Origin: Bacteroidetes bacterium ADurb.Bin013
GTDB taxonomy: Bacteria > Bacteroidota > Bacteroidia > Bacteroidales > UBA932
Direction of reading: 5' to 3'
Assembly (NCBI GenBank): GCA_002071385.1
Contig: MWFB01000015.1
Coordinates: 1 to 55,596, forward strand
Length of the DNA: 55,596 nt
Below the pieces are notes generated by a model. That model made no database searches and was not told where the DNA came from. It saw only the letters and a list, made by a program, of their open reading frames with translations. Within the stretch, counting starts at the first letter, position 1, and each line of letters begins with the position of its first letter. Shown piece by piece: positions 33,917 to 43,586 of the stretch. The position numbers and the translations under genes were made by a program.

Positions 33917-34906
33917 ATGTTTTTTGAATATCCCAGACTCCTGTTTTTATTGCTCTTGCTGATCCCTTTGGCAGCCTGGTACGTATACCGGCAAATGAAA
34001 GGGAAGCAGGATCCTTCGCTTCAGGTATCTTCGCTGCAGCCTTTTGAAAAAGAGAAGGTTTCCTATAAGAGAATCCTTTATCACGTGCCCTTTGTACTGA
34101 GGATGATTGCCCTGGCCGCCCTGATACTGGCCATGTCCAGGCCGCGCTCTTCCTCGGATTATGAAACAACGGTCACCGAAGGGATAGACATCATGCTTGC
34201 CATGGACGTGTCCACTTCCATGCTGGCACGTGATTTTGAGCCGGACAGGATTGCAGCTGCGAAGGACATTGCCATTCAGTTTATTGCGGAACGTCCCGCA
34301 GACCGCATAGGCATAACCGTATTTGCGGGTGAATCGTATACGCAATGTCCCCTGACAACAGACCGCATCACGCTCATAAACATGATGAAGGAAATCCAGA
34401 CAGGTCTGATTGAAGACGGAACGGCCATCGGGAACGGACTGGCAACAGCCGTGGCCCGTCTAAGGGATTCGGAAGCCATTAGCCGGGTGGTCATCCTGCT
34501 TACAGACGGGGTGAACAACAGAGGCGAGGTGACGCCACTCACAGCAGCCGAAATTGCACGCACTTACGGGGTGCGGGTGTATACAATAGGTGTGGGAGCG
34601 CATGGGATGGCTCCCTACCCGGTCATGACGCCTTATGGCGTGCAGATACAACAGATACCGGTGGAAATTGATGAGGAACTGCTTCGGCAGATTGCAGACA
34701 TTACCGGTGGTGAGTATTTTCGCGCCACGGACAATACAAAGTTGATGTCCATTTACAGTCAGATCAACCAAATGGAAAAAAGCAGGACCCTGGTGGATTC
34801 ATTTCCCGTATACAGGGAATTGTTCATGATTTTTGCCCTGTCAGCCCTTTTCGCCTTGGCATTGGAATTTTTATTGCGTTGGATCGTATTGAGAAGAATA
34901 CCCTAA
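33917..34906 (+). CDS. batA: BatA, membrane VWA protein
   Basis: The 329-residue protein has membrane helices near 5-24 and 57-75 and a third at the C-terminus (about 305-325); between them lies a VWA domain with a complete MIDAS metal site: DVSTS (97-101), the threonine of DGTAIGN and the aspartate of LLTDG. Bat VWA proteins are thought to form an envelope complex with MoxR. It starts 11 bases after the previous gene and 6 bases before batB. Confidence 0.9.
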   Translation: MFFEYPRLLFLLLLLIPLAAWYVYRQMKGKQDPSLQVSSLQPFEKEKVSYKRILYHVPFVLRMIALAALILAMSRPRSSSDYETTVTEGIDIMLAMDVSTSMLARDFEPDRIAAAKDIAIQFIAERPADRIGITVFAGESYTQCPLTTDRITLINMMKEIQTGLIEDGTAIGNGLATAVARLRDSEAISRVVILLTDGVNNRGEVTPLTAAEIARTYGVRVYTIGVGAHGMAPYPVMTPYGVQIQQIPVEIDEELLRQIADITGGEYFRATDNTKLMSIYSQINQMEKSRTLVDSFPVYRELFMIFALSALFALALEFLLRWIVLRRIP

Positions 34907-34912
34907 GGAGAT

Positions 34913-36607
34913 ATGATACAATTGGCTCAAGTTCAATATTTATGGATCATAGCAGTCATCCCGCTGCTGTTGGTTGTATATGGCCTTTACCGCAGGTACG
35001 GAAAGAGGATGCTAAGACGGTTCGGGGATCCGGAATTACTCAAAATGCTCATGCCATCGGTATCACGCCGCAGGGGCTGGATCAAGATAAGCCTCTTTTG
35101 TGCCGGCTTGTTTTTCTTTGCCCTGGGTTTGTCGCGTCCCCGTACCGGGGCCCGTGTCAAGGAAATAAAACGTGAAGGTGTGGAAATCATCATTGCGCTG
35201 GATGTTTCCAATTCAATGCTGGCCCAGGATTATACCCCCAACAGGCTGGAACGGGCCAAACTGGCCGTTTCGCGCCTGGCGGACAACCTGGGCAGGGACA
35301 GGATAGGCCTGATTGTTTTTGCCGGAGATGCATTCGTGCAACTTCCCGTAACAACGGATTACGTCAGTGCCAAACTTTTCCTGAATACCATAAATACCGG
35401 ATCGGTCCCCCGGCAGGGAACGGCACTGGGCAATGCCATCCTGACAGGTATCAGGAGTTTCAGCCTGGATACACCCGGTAGCAGGGCCCTGATCCTGATT
35501 ACAGACGGAGAAAACCACGAGGACGATGCTGTGGCGGCAGCCGGGAAAGCTGCAAACCAGGGAATCCAGGTGCATTGCATAGGAATTGGCTCCGAATTCG
35601 GGAAACCAATACCTTTGGCCGACGGAGGATTGCTCCAGGATGAGGAAGGAAATACAGTGGTCACGAAACTGGATGAGAAAACATTGATGGAAGTGGCCCG
35701 GGCAGGCGGAGGAATCTATGTCAGGGCAGACAATTCAGATTTCGGGCTTCAGGGGATCGTGGATTCGATACGTCAAATGGACCAGCAGGAATTCCAGGCA
35801 GTAGTATTTGAAGATTTCAATGAGCAGTATATGTACCTGTTTGGTATCGCATTCTTTTTCTTTTTCCTGGAAACGCTCATCGGAGAAAGGAAAGGGCGAC
35901 GTTTCAAAAGTTTGGATATTTTTACGAAAACAGCGATGGTCTTTGTGTTGTTCTCTGCTCTCTCCATCACAGCCTCGGCCCAGGCAGATAAAAAGGATGT
36001 CCGGGCGGGTAACAGGTCTTTCCGCAAGGGAAACCTGGAAAAGGCGCTGCTGGATTATCACAGGGCTGTATCAAGGGATTCCACATCCCTTAAGGCGAGA
36101 TACAACCTGGCAAACACCATGCACCTGAGCGGAGACGACCAGCAAGCCTCTTCTACCATGGCCACTGTCCCCGATTCCCTGAACATTCCGGAGAAAAAAG
36201 CCGATGCATGGCACAACTTGGGAAATTTCCAGCTGTCTGCCAAACAATATGCCGAAAGTATTGAAGCCTATAAGAAATCATTGCGGATACGGCCCGGGGA
36301 TATGGAAACAAAGACCAACCTGGCATATGCCCAAAAAATGCTGAAAGACCAGCAGGAGAAGCAGGACCAGCAACAGCAGGACCAGGATCAGGACAAGAAG
36401 GACCAAGACCAGAACCAGGACCGGCAACAACAGGATCAGAACCAGGACAAGCAGGACCAGAACCAGGTGACACCACCAAAAATAAGCCCCCAGGCTGCGC
36501 AACAGATGCTGGAAGCCGTGCTGCAGAAAGAGCGTGAAACACAGGAAAAGGTGAACAAAGAAAAGGCCCGGGCAGCAGTACCTGTTCGTTCCGGGAAAAA
36601 CTGGTAA
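34913..36607 (+). CDS. BatB-BatC fusion: VWA protein joined to TPR protein
   Basis: Residues 1-335 are a complete BatB: helices near 8-24 and 58-74, VWA metal site DVSNS (97-101) with T170 and D198, and a C-terminal helix (308-322). The same frame continues through what looks like a second signal peptide (about 342-357, ending ASAQA) into BatC: TPR repeats (about 358-475), then a low-complexity Gln/Asp/Lys stretch (about 480-518) and a charged helical tail. In other Bacteroidota I know BatB and BatC as separate genes, so this is a fusion. A methionine at residue 342 (ATG at 35936) could still start BatC separately. No stop or frameshift signal is visible at the junction. Confidence 0.85.
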   Translation: MIQLAQVQYLWIIAVIPLLLVVYGLYRRYGKRMLRRFGDPELLKMLMPSVSRRRGWIKISLFCAGLFFFALGLSRPRTGARVKEIKREGVEIIIALDVSNSMLAQDYTPNRLERAKLAVSRLADNLGRDRIGLIVFAGDAFVQLPVTTDYVSAKLFLNTINTGSVPRQGTALGNAILTGIRSFSLDTPGSRALILITDGENHEDDAVAAAGKAANQGIQVHCIGIGSEFGKPIPLADGGLLQDEEGNTVVTKLDEKTLMEVARAGGGIYVRADNSDFGLQGIVDSIRQMDQQEFQAVVFEDFNEQYMYLFGIAFFFFFLETLIGERKGRRFKSLDIFTKTAMVFVLFSALSITASAQADKKDVRAGNRSFRKGNLEKALLDYHRAVSRDSTSLKARYNLANTMHLSGDDQQASSTMATVPDSLNIPEKKADAWHNLGNFQLSAKQYAESIEAYKKSLRIRPGDMETKTNLAYAQKMLKDQQEKQDQQQQDQDQDKKDQDQNQDRQQQDQNQDKQDQNQVTPPKISPQAAQQMLEAVLQKERETQEKVNKEKARAAVPVRSGKNW

Positions 36608-36618
36608 ACACAGGAAAT

Positions 36619-38439
36619 ATGAAAAAGACATTTTTGTTGATTCTTGCAGTTTTAAGCCTGGTGCAGGCAACGGCACAGGGACAGTTTACCGTTGAAGTTC
36701 CCAATGTGGTAGCCTCGAAGGAGAGATTCCGCCTGGTATTTACCGCAACAGATCTAGCCCACGAATCTTTCAGTCCACCGTCAATTTCCGGTTTTTTAGT
36801 ATTGGCAGGGCCAACCACTTCCACCATGAACAGGATGGAATATATCAACGGGCGCAGGACACAAAGCCGTTCAGTCAGTTACACATATATCCTGGAAGCG
36901 GGTGAACCGGGAAAATATACCATAGGGGAGGCCTCCATCCTGTCGGACAATGTGACATACAGGACTAAACCGGTAACCATAGAAGTGATTGCCGGAACAG
37001 CGGCTCCTGACAGTCCGGCACGCGAAGAAAACATTACAACAGAGGCAAACATTACAGATAAGGACGTCTTCCTGCGGCTTTCCATAAACAAGCGCCGGGT
37101 TGTGAAGGGAGAACCGCTGACAGCCACGCTTAAGCTTTACACACGGGTGAATGTGGCCGGGGCAGAAGATATTCGTTTCCCCACCTTTAACGGTTTCTGG
37201 AGCCAGGAGGTCTATGCGCCCCAGCAGATTGAATGGCAACGCGAGAATGTGGACGGTGAAATCTACCAGGCAGCCACCTTGAGAAGCTATGTGTTGCTAC
37301 CCCAGCAAACAGGGGACATCCGGATTGATCCGTCTGAAATAGTATGTGTCATCCAGGTAAGAAATACGCGGCGGGGACAATCCCTGCTGGATGAATTCTT
37401 TGATTCCTACCAAACCGTACGCAAACGAGTTATAGCCCCTGCATTGACCGTACGGGTAAATGATCTGCCGGCGGGAGCTCCTGCCTCCTTTACCGGTGCT
37501 GTGGGAAAATTCAACCTCAGGGCAGAACTTGGAAAAGATTCTGTAAGTGCCCACGATGCTTTATCCTTATTTGTGACCATTTCAGGAGAGGGGAACATCA
37601 ACCTGCTGGAAACGCCCCGGGTTCAATTTCCTCCGGATTTTGAAGTATACGACGCCAAAGTGACGGATAATTCACGCAGTACAGGAGGAACTTTCTCGGG
37701 ATCAAAAACATTTGAATATCCTGTAATTCCAAGGAGTCACGGAGATTTCACCATTGACCCGGTGACCTTTTCCTATTACGACATAGAGGCGGGAGTATAC
37801 AGGACCATAAGTTCCCGCCCGCTAGAGCTGAAAGTTTCAAGAGGTTCCCAGACACCAGCCCAGGGAATGCCTTATACACCGGGCACGCACCGCCGTGCTG
37901 TGGAAAGCCTGGGACAGGACATACGGTTTATTCATACTTCTGTGCAGCCCTGGCGGGTGAAAGGCAGGTATTTTACAGGGAGTGTTTATTATTTTGTTCT
38001 GATCCTCTCCATATTTGCAATGGCTGGAGTTGCTTATGTTGTTCTGGATAAAAGGCGTATGCACCGCAATGACATAGTGAAGGTACGGCACAGCAGGGCA
38101 AACAAGGTGGCCCGTAACCGCCTGAAAACAGCCGGCACATTGTTGAAGCAAGAGCAATTTGAGGATTATTACGAAGAATTGCAACGTGCACTGTGGGGAT
38201 ATATTGCAGATAAACTGGCTTTATCGCAGGCAGAATGTTCCCGGGAAAGAGTGGTGGACATGCTGGGCAGCAGAAATGTGGATAAAAGTCTGGTTAACGA
38301 TTATACCGGACTTATAGAATCTTGTGAATTTGCCCGTTATGCTCCGGATCCCGGACAGCTGGAAAAAGAAAGGATCTTTGATATGGCCGTTGTAGCTATC
38401 AGCAAGATGGAACAGGCCCTTAAACAGATTGTGGTATGA
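36619..38439 (+). CDS. batD: BatD, oxygen-tolerance membrane protein
   Basis: The 606-residue protein has a signal peptide (about 1-19), several tandem beta-sandwich domains exposed in the periplasm (about 20-440), and one membrane helix near 455-475 with a cytosolic C-terminal helical region. This is the layout of the BatD family. It lies after batB/C by 11 bases and its stop overlaps the batE start (ATGA). Its molecular role is not established. Confidence 0.9.
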   Translation: MKKTFLLILAVLSLVQATAQGQFTVEVPNVVASKERFRLVFTATDLAHESFSPPSISGFLVLAGPTTSTMNRMEYINGRRTQSRSVSYTYILEAGEPGKYTIGEASILSDNVTYRTKPVTIEVIAGTAAPDSPAREENITTEANITDKDVFLRLSINKRRVVKGEPLTATLKLYTRVNVAGAEDIRFPTFNGFWSQEVYAPQQIEWQRENVDGEIYQAATLRSYVLLPQQTGDIRIDPSEIVCVIQVRNTRRGQSLLDEFFDSYQTVRKRVIAPALTVRVNDLPAGAPASFTGAVGKFNLRAELGKDSVSAHDALSLFVTISGEGNINLLETPRVQFPPDFEVYDAKVTDNSRSTGGTFSGSKTFEYPVIPRSHGDFTIDPVTFSYYDIEAGVYRTISSRPLELKVSRGSQTPAQGMPYTPGTHRRAVESLGQDIRFIHTSVQPWRVKGRYFTGSVYYFVLILSIFAMAGVAYVVLDKRRMHRNDIVKVRHSRANKVARNRLKTAGTLLKQEQFEDYYEELQRALWGYIADKLALSQAECSRERVVDMLGSRNVDKSLVNDYTGLIESCEFARYAPDPGQLEKERIFDMAVVAISKMEQALKQIVV

Positions 38440-39200
38440 AAAGGTTTTTGCTGTTGTTTGTTTTATGTTTTACCGCTTCCCTGACCGCGGGAGCAAAGGA
38501 GGTGACGGATAGCCTGTGGAATGAAGCCAATACCCATTATTCCAATGCTCAATACCAGGAAGCGCTGGATAAATACCTCAGTATAGAGGAATCGGGCAAG
38601 GAATCCCCTGCCCTTTATTACAATATCGGCAATACATACTTTCAAATGCGTTATATTGCCTATGCCATTCTTTATTACGAAAAAGCCCTGCGCCTGGAAC
38701 CGAACAATCCTGATATCATATACAACCTGGAAGTGGCCAGGGAACAGTGCATAGACAGGATAGAGCCTGTCCCGGTATTCTTTCTGGCCGACTGGATACG
38801 CAAAAGCCACCAGCTTTTATCTTCTGACATCTGGACTGCAATTTCCATCATATTGCTGGTGTCTGCTCTGGTCTTCTTCATGATTTTCCTTTTCGCCAGG
38901 GGAGTGAGGTTCCGTAAAGCTTCCTTTATCCTGTCCGTTGTGATCTTGCTATTTACACTACTTACCGTTGCTCTGGCCTGGCAATCCAGAAAAGAGGCAA
39001 CCAGGGAGGACCTGGCCATTGTTCTCTCTGCTGTGAGTTCTGTTAGGTCTTCACCCGGGACACAGGGCAAGGATCTTCTGGTCATTCATGAAGGGACACG
39101 GCTGCGTGTGCTCGAAAAAATGGGGGACTGGGCCCGGATAGAGCTGGAAGACGGCCGCCAGGGATGGGTAGCATTGAATGAGATTGTTTTTGTATATTAG
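38436..39200 (+). CDS. batE: BatE, TPR and SH3-like protein
   Basis: The 254-residue protein has a signal peptide (1-20), two to three TPR repeats (about 26-105), two membrane helices (near 130-150 and 160-178) and a C-terminal bacterial SH3-like domain (about 190-254; GTRLRVLEKMGDWARIEL). This matches BatE. TPR and SH3b domains suggest protein or peptidoglycan contact in the periplasm. It is the last bat gene before DUF4290. Confidence 0.88.
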   Translation: MKRFLLLFVLCFTASLTAGAKEVTDSLWNEANTHYSNAQYQEALDKYLSIEESGKESPALYYNIGNTYFQMRYIAYAILYYEKALRLEPNNPDIIYNLEVAREQCIDRIEPVPVFFLADWIRKSHQLLSSDIWTAISIILLVSALVFFMIFLFARGVRFRKASFILSVVILLFTLLTVALAWQSRKEATREDLAIVLSAVSSVRSSPGTQGKDLLVIHEGTRLRVLEKMGDWARIELEDGRQGWVALNEIVFVY

Positions 39201-39221
39201 TAGCTTGAAAATTAATTAAAA

Positions 39222-39869
39222 ATGGATTATAACACACAGAGAGAGAAACTTATACTGCCTGAATACGGCCGTTACATATACCAGATGGTTCAGGATGCGA
39301 AAAAAATCCCTGACAGGGAAGCACGTACCCGGCAGGTCAAAGCTATTGTAAACGCCATGAGCCTGCTGAATCCGCAATTACGTGACATGAACGATTACCA
39401 GCATAAATTATGGGATCATGTATACATAATGGCAGATTATGAGCTGGATGTGGATGCCCCGTTTCCCCCTCCCGCCCGGGAAGATTTTGTAACAAAACCG
39501 CACGCCATAGATACTGAAAGGGACCCGGTCAAGGTCATGCATTACGGGAGGAATATCCAGAACATGGTTATGGCAATCGCATCCAAGGAACCGGGAGAGG
39601 AACGTGACACCATGACCCTGGCCCTTGCTGCCTACATGCGTAAACAATACCTTATATGGAACAAAGATACTGTATCCGATCAAACCATATTCAATGATAT
39701 ACGCAGCTTGTCCAATGGAACCCTGACGGTACCCGAAGGGGCTAAGTTGTCTGAAATCCAGGGCGAGTTCAGGCAGCCCAACGTACTACAGGGTGCACGT
39801 ACCCAGCAGCGTCAGGGACAATGGCATAAGAATAAAAAGAAGAAAAGGTCGACATCAAATGGCCAGTGA
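39222..39869 (+). CDS. DUF4290 protein
   Basis: The 215-residue protein matches DUF4290, a Bacteroidota family of unknown function: it opens MDYNTQREKLILPEYGR and has a helical body ending in a basic tail (HKNKKKKRS). It lacks signal peptide and membrane helices. In relatives I recall it near cell-wall genes. Here its last 11 bases overlap the start of ftsK, which ties it to division or segregation by context only. Confidence 0.85.
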   Translation: MDYNTQREKLILPEYGRYIYQMVQDAKKIPDREARTRQVKAIVNAMSLLNPQLRDMNDYQHKLWDHVYIMADYELDVDAPFPPPAREDFVTKPHAIDTERDPVKVMHYGRNIQNMVMAIASKEPGEERDTMTLALAAYMRKQYLIWNKDTVSDQTIFNDIRSLSNGTLTVPEGAKLSEIQGEFRQPNVLQGARTQQRQGQWHKNKKKKRSTSNGQ

Positions 39870-42102
39870 TAAAGAGAAAAAAAACCGTATCCGGGATAAT
39901 ATAAGAATTATCTCCGGATGGTTGTTTCTGGCCCTGGGAGCATTCCTCCTGGTTGCTTTCGTTTCCTACTTATTCAACTGGACCGTGGATCAAAGTCTCC
40001 TTTCGGGAGACAGCCTGTTTATGCCTGAAGACAGTGCTGCCAACAGCGGAGGTTTCATAGGGAATCGCTGGGCCGACCTGTTCATTGGTAAGCTGTTCGG
40101 ATTGAGTGCCTTCATACTTCCCTTTTTTTGCCTGGCTGTTTCTGTATTTCTGCTCAAAATTCGCAGTGTCCGCATTATTCCATTATTCTTTGCAACAGCT
40201 TTCCTGTGCATAATCCTGTCAATTGCATTGGGATACATCTTTAGTTTTACGGATCTCAGGTATGTGTTTGGGGCAGGGGTAGGGGGAACTTACGGATACC
40301 GTGTGAACGAATGGCTTATGGGCATGCTGGGAACAGTTGGTGCCGGTGTGGTTATTTTCTTTGTTCTGACCGCCATTCCCCTGCCATTAGTGTACCGGTG
40401 GATCCGCAAAAGAAAAGAGAGACGTCTGGAAGCTGCCCTTGCAGAACCTGCCGGGACGGAACCTGAACACGGGATAGCACCCGAATCCATTGTGGAACCA
40501 GCTTTGAAAAAAGCACCTATAGAGATTCCCCCCGATCCCGCTTTGCATCGCCCTGTCTTTGAGGTGGAAAAGACAGAGGAAATTTCCACCAGCGGCAAGA
40601 TGGTCTTTTATGATCCCAAACAGGACCTGTCCCATTATAAGAAGCCTACGCTGGACTTGCTGGAGGACTATAAAAACAGAATAACGGAAGTGCCGCAGGA
40701 AGAATTGGAGCGGAACAACCAGAAAATCGTGGAATGCCTCCGTACATTCGATATTCAGATAGAGAAGATTGTTGCCACACCCGGTCCCACGGTTACCTTG
40801 TACAAGATCGTACTCTCGCCCGGGATCAGGATCTCACAGTTCACGCGCCTGGAAGATGACATAATGCTTTCCCTGGCAGCACGGGGTATGCGAGTTATTG
40901 CGCCCATCCCCGGAACCAATATGGTGGGTATTGAAGTGGCTAACGACAAACCATCCCTGGTGCCCATGAAAAGCGTGCTGGATTCCACGAAGTTCAAGGA
41001 ATCAAAAGACGATTTGCCCATCGTCCTGGGAAAAAGCATCTCTAATGAAATCGTAGTGCTGGATCTTGCCCGCCTGCCTCACCTGCTGGTGGCAGGAGCC
41101 ACAGGACAAGGTAAATCCGTTGCGCTGAACGCGATCCTCACCTCGTTGCTCTACAAAATGCATCCGGCCTATCTCAAGCTTGTATTGGTGGATCCCAAGC
41201 GGGTAGAGCTGAACCTTTATTCCAAACTGGAAAACCACTTCCTGGCCAGGCTTCCCGATGCAGATAGTTCCATCATCATTGACACCAAGAAAGTCGTATA
41301 TACCCTGAATTCCCTATGCATAGAAATGGACAACCGCCTGGAATTGTACAATCATGCAGGCGTGAGGAATATCAAGGAATACAATACAAAATTCCAGGAA
41401 AGGATACTCAACCCGCTGAAAGGGCACCGGTTCATGCCCTTTATTGTGCTTATCATAGATGAGTTTGCCGATCTTATCATGACGGCCGGGCGCGATGTGG
41501 AAGGCCCCCTAACACGGCTGGCCCAGATGGGGCGAGCTACAGGCATACACCTGGTCATAGCAACGCAACGACCTACCACCAACATCATTACCGGGACCAT
41601 TAAAGCCAACTTCCCGGCCAGAATGGCATTCCGTGTGGCTTCAAAAATCGACTCCCGCACGATCATTGATGTATCTGAAGCCAGCCAGCTGGTAGGGAGG
41701 GGTGACATGCTCATCTCGGCCGGAACAGACCTGCAGCGTGTACAGTGTGCATTCATAGACACACCGGAAGTAGAACGGATGGTAGATTTTATCGGGAATC
41801 AGCCCGGATATTCAGGACCGTTCGAGCTTCCCGAATATTCGGAAACCGAAAGGCAGGATGCGATTTATCCGTCTTCGGGACAGCGTGATGAATTGTTTGA
41901 AGAAGCGGCAAGGTTATTGGTACAAAACGGTGAAGGTTCCACTTCGCTGCTGCAGCGCAGGTTTCATCTTGGCTACAACAGGGCGGGCAGGATCATGGAT
42001 CAGCTGGAACAAGCAGGGATCGTGGGTCCCCCAAGGGGAAGCAATCCCAGGGAATTGTTGGTTTCCAGCCTGGATATGCTGGAGGATATTTTAAGCAAAT
42101 GA
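39859..42102 (+). CDS. ftsK: DNA translocase FtsK/SpoIIIE
   Basis: FtsK pumps DNA at the septum so that chromosomes clear the division plane. From the ATG at 39859 the protein has 747 residues: four N-terminal helices (about 20-195), a short acidic/proline linker, and the motor with Walker A GATGQGKS, Walker B LIIDEFADL and the block GRATGIHLVIATQRPT. The C-terminal gamma winged helix (about 680-745) reads polar DNA signals. The longer frame to 39793 only adds sequence inside DUF4290. The linker is short compared with E. coli FtsK. Its stop overlaps the lolA start. Confidence 0.94.
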   Translation: MASDKEKKNRIRDNIRIISGWLFLALGAFLLVAFVSYLFNWTVDQSLLSGDSLFMPEDSAANSGGFIGNRWADLFIGKLFGLSAFILPFFCLAVSVFLLKIRSVRIIPLFFATAFLCIILSIALGYIFSFTDLRYVFGAGVGGTYGYRVNEWLMGMLGTVGAGVVIFFVLTAIPLPLVYRWIRKRKERRLEAALAEPAGTEPEHGIAPESIVEPALKKAPIEIPPDPALHRPVFEVEKTEEISTSGKMVFYDPKQDLSHYKKPTLDLLEDYKNRITEVPQEELERNNQKIVECLRTFDIQIEKIVATPGPTVTLYKIVLSPGIRISQFTRLEDDIMLSLAARGMRVIAPIPGTNMVGIEVANDKPSLVPMKSVLDSTKFKESKDDLPIVLGKSISNEIVVLDLARLPHLLVAGATGQGKSVALNAILTSLLYKMHPAYLKLVLVDPKRVELNLYSKLENHFLARLPDADSSIIIDTKKVVYTLNSLCIEMDNRLELYNHAGVRNIKEYNTKFQERILNPLKGHRFMPFIVLIIDEFADLIMTAGRDVEGPLTRLAQMGRATGIHLVIATQRPTTNIITGTIKANFPARMAFRVASKIDSRTIIDVSEASQLVGRGDMLISAGTDLQRVQCAFIDTPEVERMVDFIGNQPGYSGPFELPEYSETERQDAIYPSSGQRDELFEEAARLLVQNGEGSTSLLQRRFHLGYNRAGRIMDQLEQAGIVGPPRGSNPRELLVSSLDMLEDILSK

Positions 42103-42692
42103 CAATGCAGGCATTCATTTCAGGCATATTGATGCTGGTAACGGCCCTTATTCCCGGAGCACAGACTACGGAAAGCCTGCTCAACAGTTTTTCACAACAG
42201 CTGGCAAAAGCTCCGGCCATGGAAATAGAATTCCTATGGAATGAAACGGTTTCCGGGACCATGGTGCTTCAGGGAAGGATGTTTACCCTGCACATGGACG
42301 AATTCCACATCTATTGCAACGGCGAAAAGAAATGGTATTATAACCAGGGAATTGACCAATGGGAGGAAATGCCTCACGACAGCAACTCACCCGATATATT
42401 GGAAAACCCTTCTGCATTCTTTTCCCGCCTCAACGAGGATTATTACCATCCGGACACTCCGGTGAAGAAGACAAGCATGGCAGGAGACCCTGTATGGGAG
42501 CTGACTTTAGTCCCGAATTCCATTGAATCTCCCTTTACTTATGTAATTCTGGGCATTACCGTTGAGGGGCTCAAACCCTTGTACATCCGCTATGCCCTGA
42601 CCGACGGAACAGCATACCCGGTAAAAATCAACTCTTTTAAAACCGTTTCTGCCCGGCCGGAATCATTCTTTTTGCCCGGATTCTCCCGCTGA
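42099..42692 (+). CDS. LolA-like outer-membrane lipoprotein carrier
   Basis: The 197-residue protein has a signal peptide (about 1-22) and the LolA/LolB-like fold pattern: FSQQLAKAPAMEIEFLW near the start and beta strands with GRMFTLHMDEFHIYCNGEKKWYY. LolA carries lipoproteins across the periplasm. The start overlaps the ftsK stop (ATGA); a second ATG lies at 42105. The 3' end overlaps the convergent esterase gene by 30 bases. ftsK followed by lolA is a common neighbourhood in many bacteria. Confidence 0.85.
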   Translation: MTMQAFISGILMLVTALIPGAQTTESLLNSFSQQLAKAPAMEIEFLWNETVSGTMVLQGRMFTLHMDEFHIYCNGEKKWYYNQGIDQWEEMPHDSNSPDILENPSAFFSRLNEDYYHPDTPVKKTSMAGDPVWELTLVPNSIESPFTYVILGITVEGLKPLYIRYALTDGTAYPVKINSFKTVSARPESFFLPGFSR

Positions 42693-43583
42693 CACCCCCA
42701 GGAGGTGTTGTTGCAGGAAACGTGTCACTTTTTCAAAGGCATCCGTCGTCAGGGTGGATTTTTTTAACATGAAACAGTGCCTGCCGAAGGGATAATCCAG
42801 CAATTGCGCATCCACGCCATTTTCTGTCAACCGGTTGTAATACCTTACGCCTTCATCATGCAGGGAATCCCTTCCGGCAACGATTATCAATGCCGGAGGC
42901 AGTCCTTTCAGATCCTCATCTTGCGCATAAACAGGTGAAATATTAGGATCGTGACCGTCATTGCCGGCAAGGTAGCTACTGTCGAACATGTAAGCAAACT
43001 TTGGGGGTATGCAGCCTTTGGGTAATGGTTTTTCAATAGCTGAAGTGGCCATGTCCAACGGAGGACAATTCATAAACTGGCATACCGGTTGAATTTTTCC
43101 TTCTTTTTTCGCTTTCATGCAGGTAACAGCAGTCAGATTGGCACCAGCACTATGACCTCCAATGGCAATCCTTGCTTTATCTATGCCATAGACCTTTGCA
43201 TGCTCCCAGAGGTATTCCAGAATGGCATAGACCTGATCCACGGCTGCTGGAAAGGGATGACCGGGTGCTTTGGGATAATCTATGCTGATGATCCTGCATC
43301 CCAGAAGACGGCTCCATTCGATATTCATTCTTTCGTCCATTTCGGGGCTTCCAAGAATAAATCCTCCCCCGTGCAGGTCAATAAGCAGCGGACCGGGAGA
43401 TGGGTTTTCAAATCCATACCATACTGTCCGGGTATGCCCATGCCGGGTTTCCATAAACACTTCTTTCCGCAGTGCTTTGTTCCTTTTTATCATGGCATGG
43501 TACATTGCCCTGGAGGCCATTTTCTCCATTTTTTGAAGACGCATGCCTTTCTTCTGGTATTGTTCCGGTGTGAGAATTTTCAT
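42663..43583 (-). CDS. Alpha/beta hydrolase, hormone-sensitive-lipase type esterase
   Basis: The 306-residue enzyme has the HGGG oxyanion motif (71-74) and the nucleophile in GGHSAG (S145), with the acid in AGRDSLHDEG and the histidine in GRHCFML, a complete triad of the HSL esterase family. There is no signal peptide, so it is likely cytosolic. Natural substrate unknown; short-chain esters are typical. It follows the RNA methyltransferase gene by 3 bases. Confidence 0.88.
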   Translation of the reverse strand: MKILTPEQYQKKGMRLQKMEKMASRAMYHAMIKRNKALRKEVFMETRHGHTRTVWYGFENPSPGPLLIDLHGGGFILGSPEMDERMNIEWSRLLGCRIISIDYPKAPGHPFPAAVDQVYAILEYLWEHAKVYGIDKARIAIGGHSAGANLTAVTCMKAKKEGKIQPVCQFMNCPPLDMATSAIEKPLPKGCIPPKFAYMFDSSYLAGNDGHDPNISPVYAQDEDLKGLPPALIIVAGRDSLHDEGVRYYNRLTENGVDAQLLDYPFGRHCFMLKKSTLTTDAFEKVTRFLQQHLLGVSAGESGQKE

Positions 43584-43586
43584 GAG

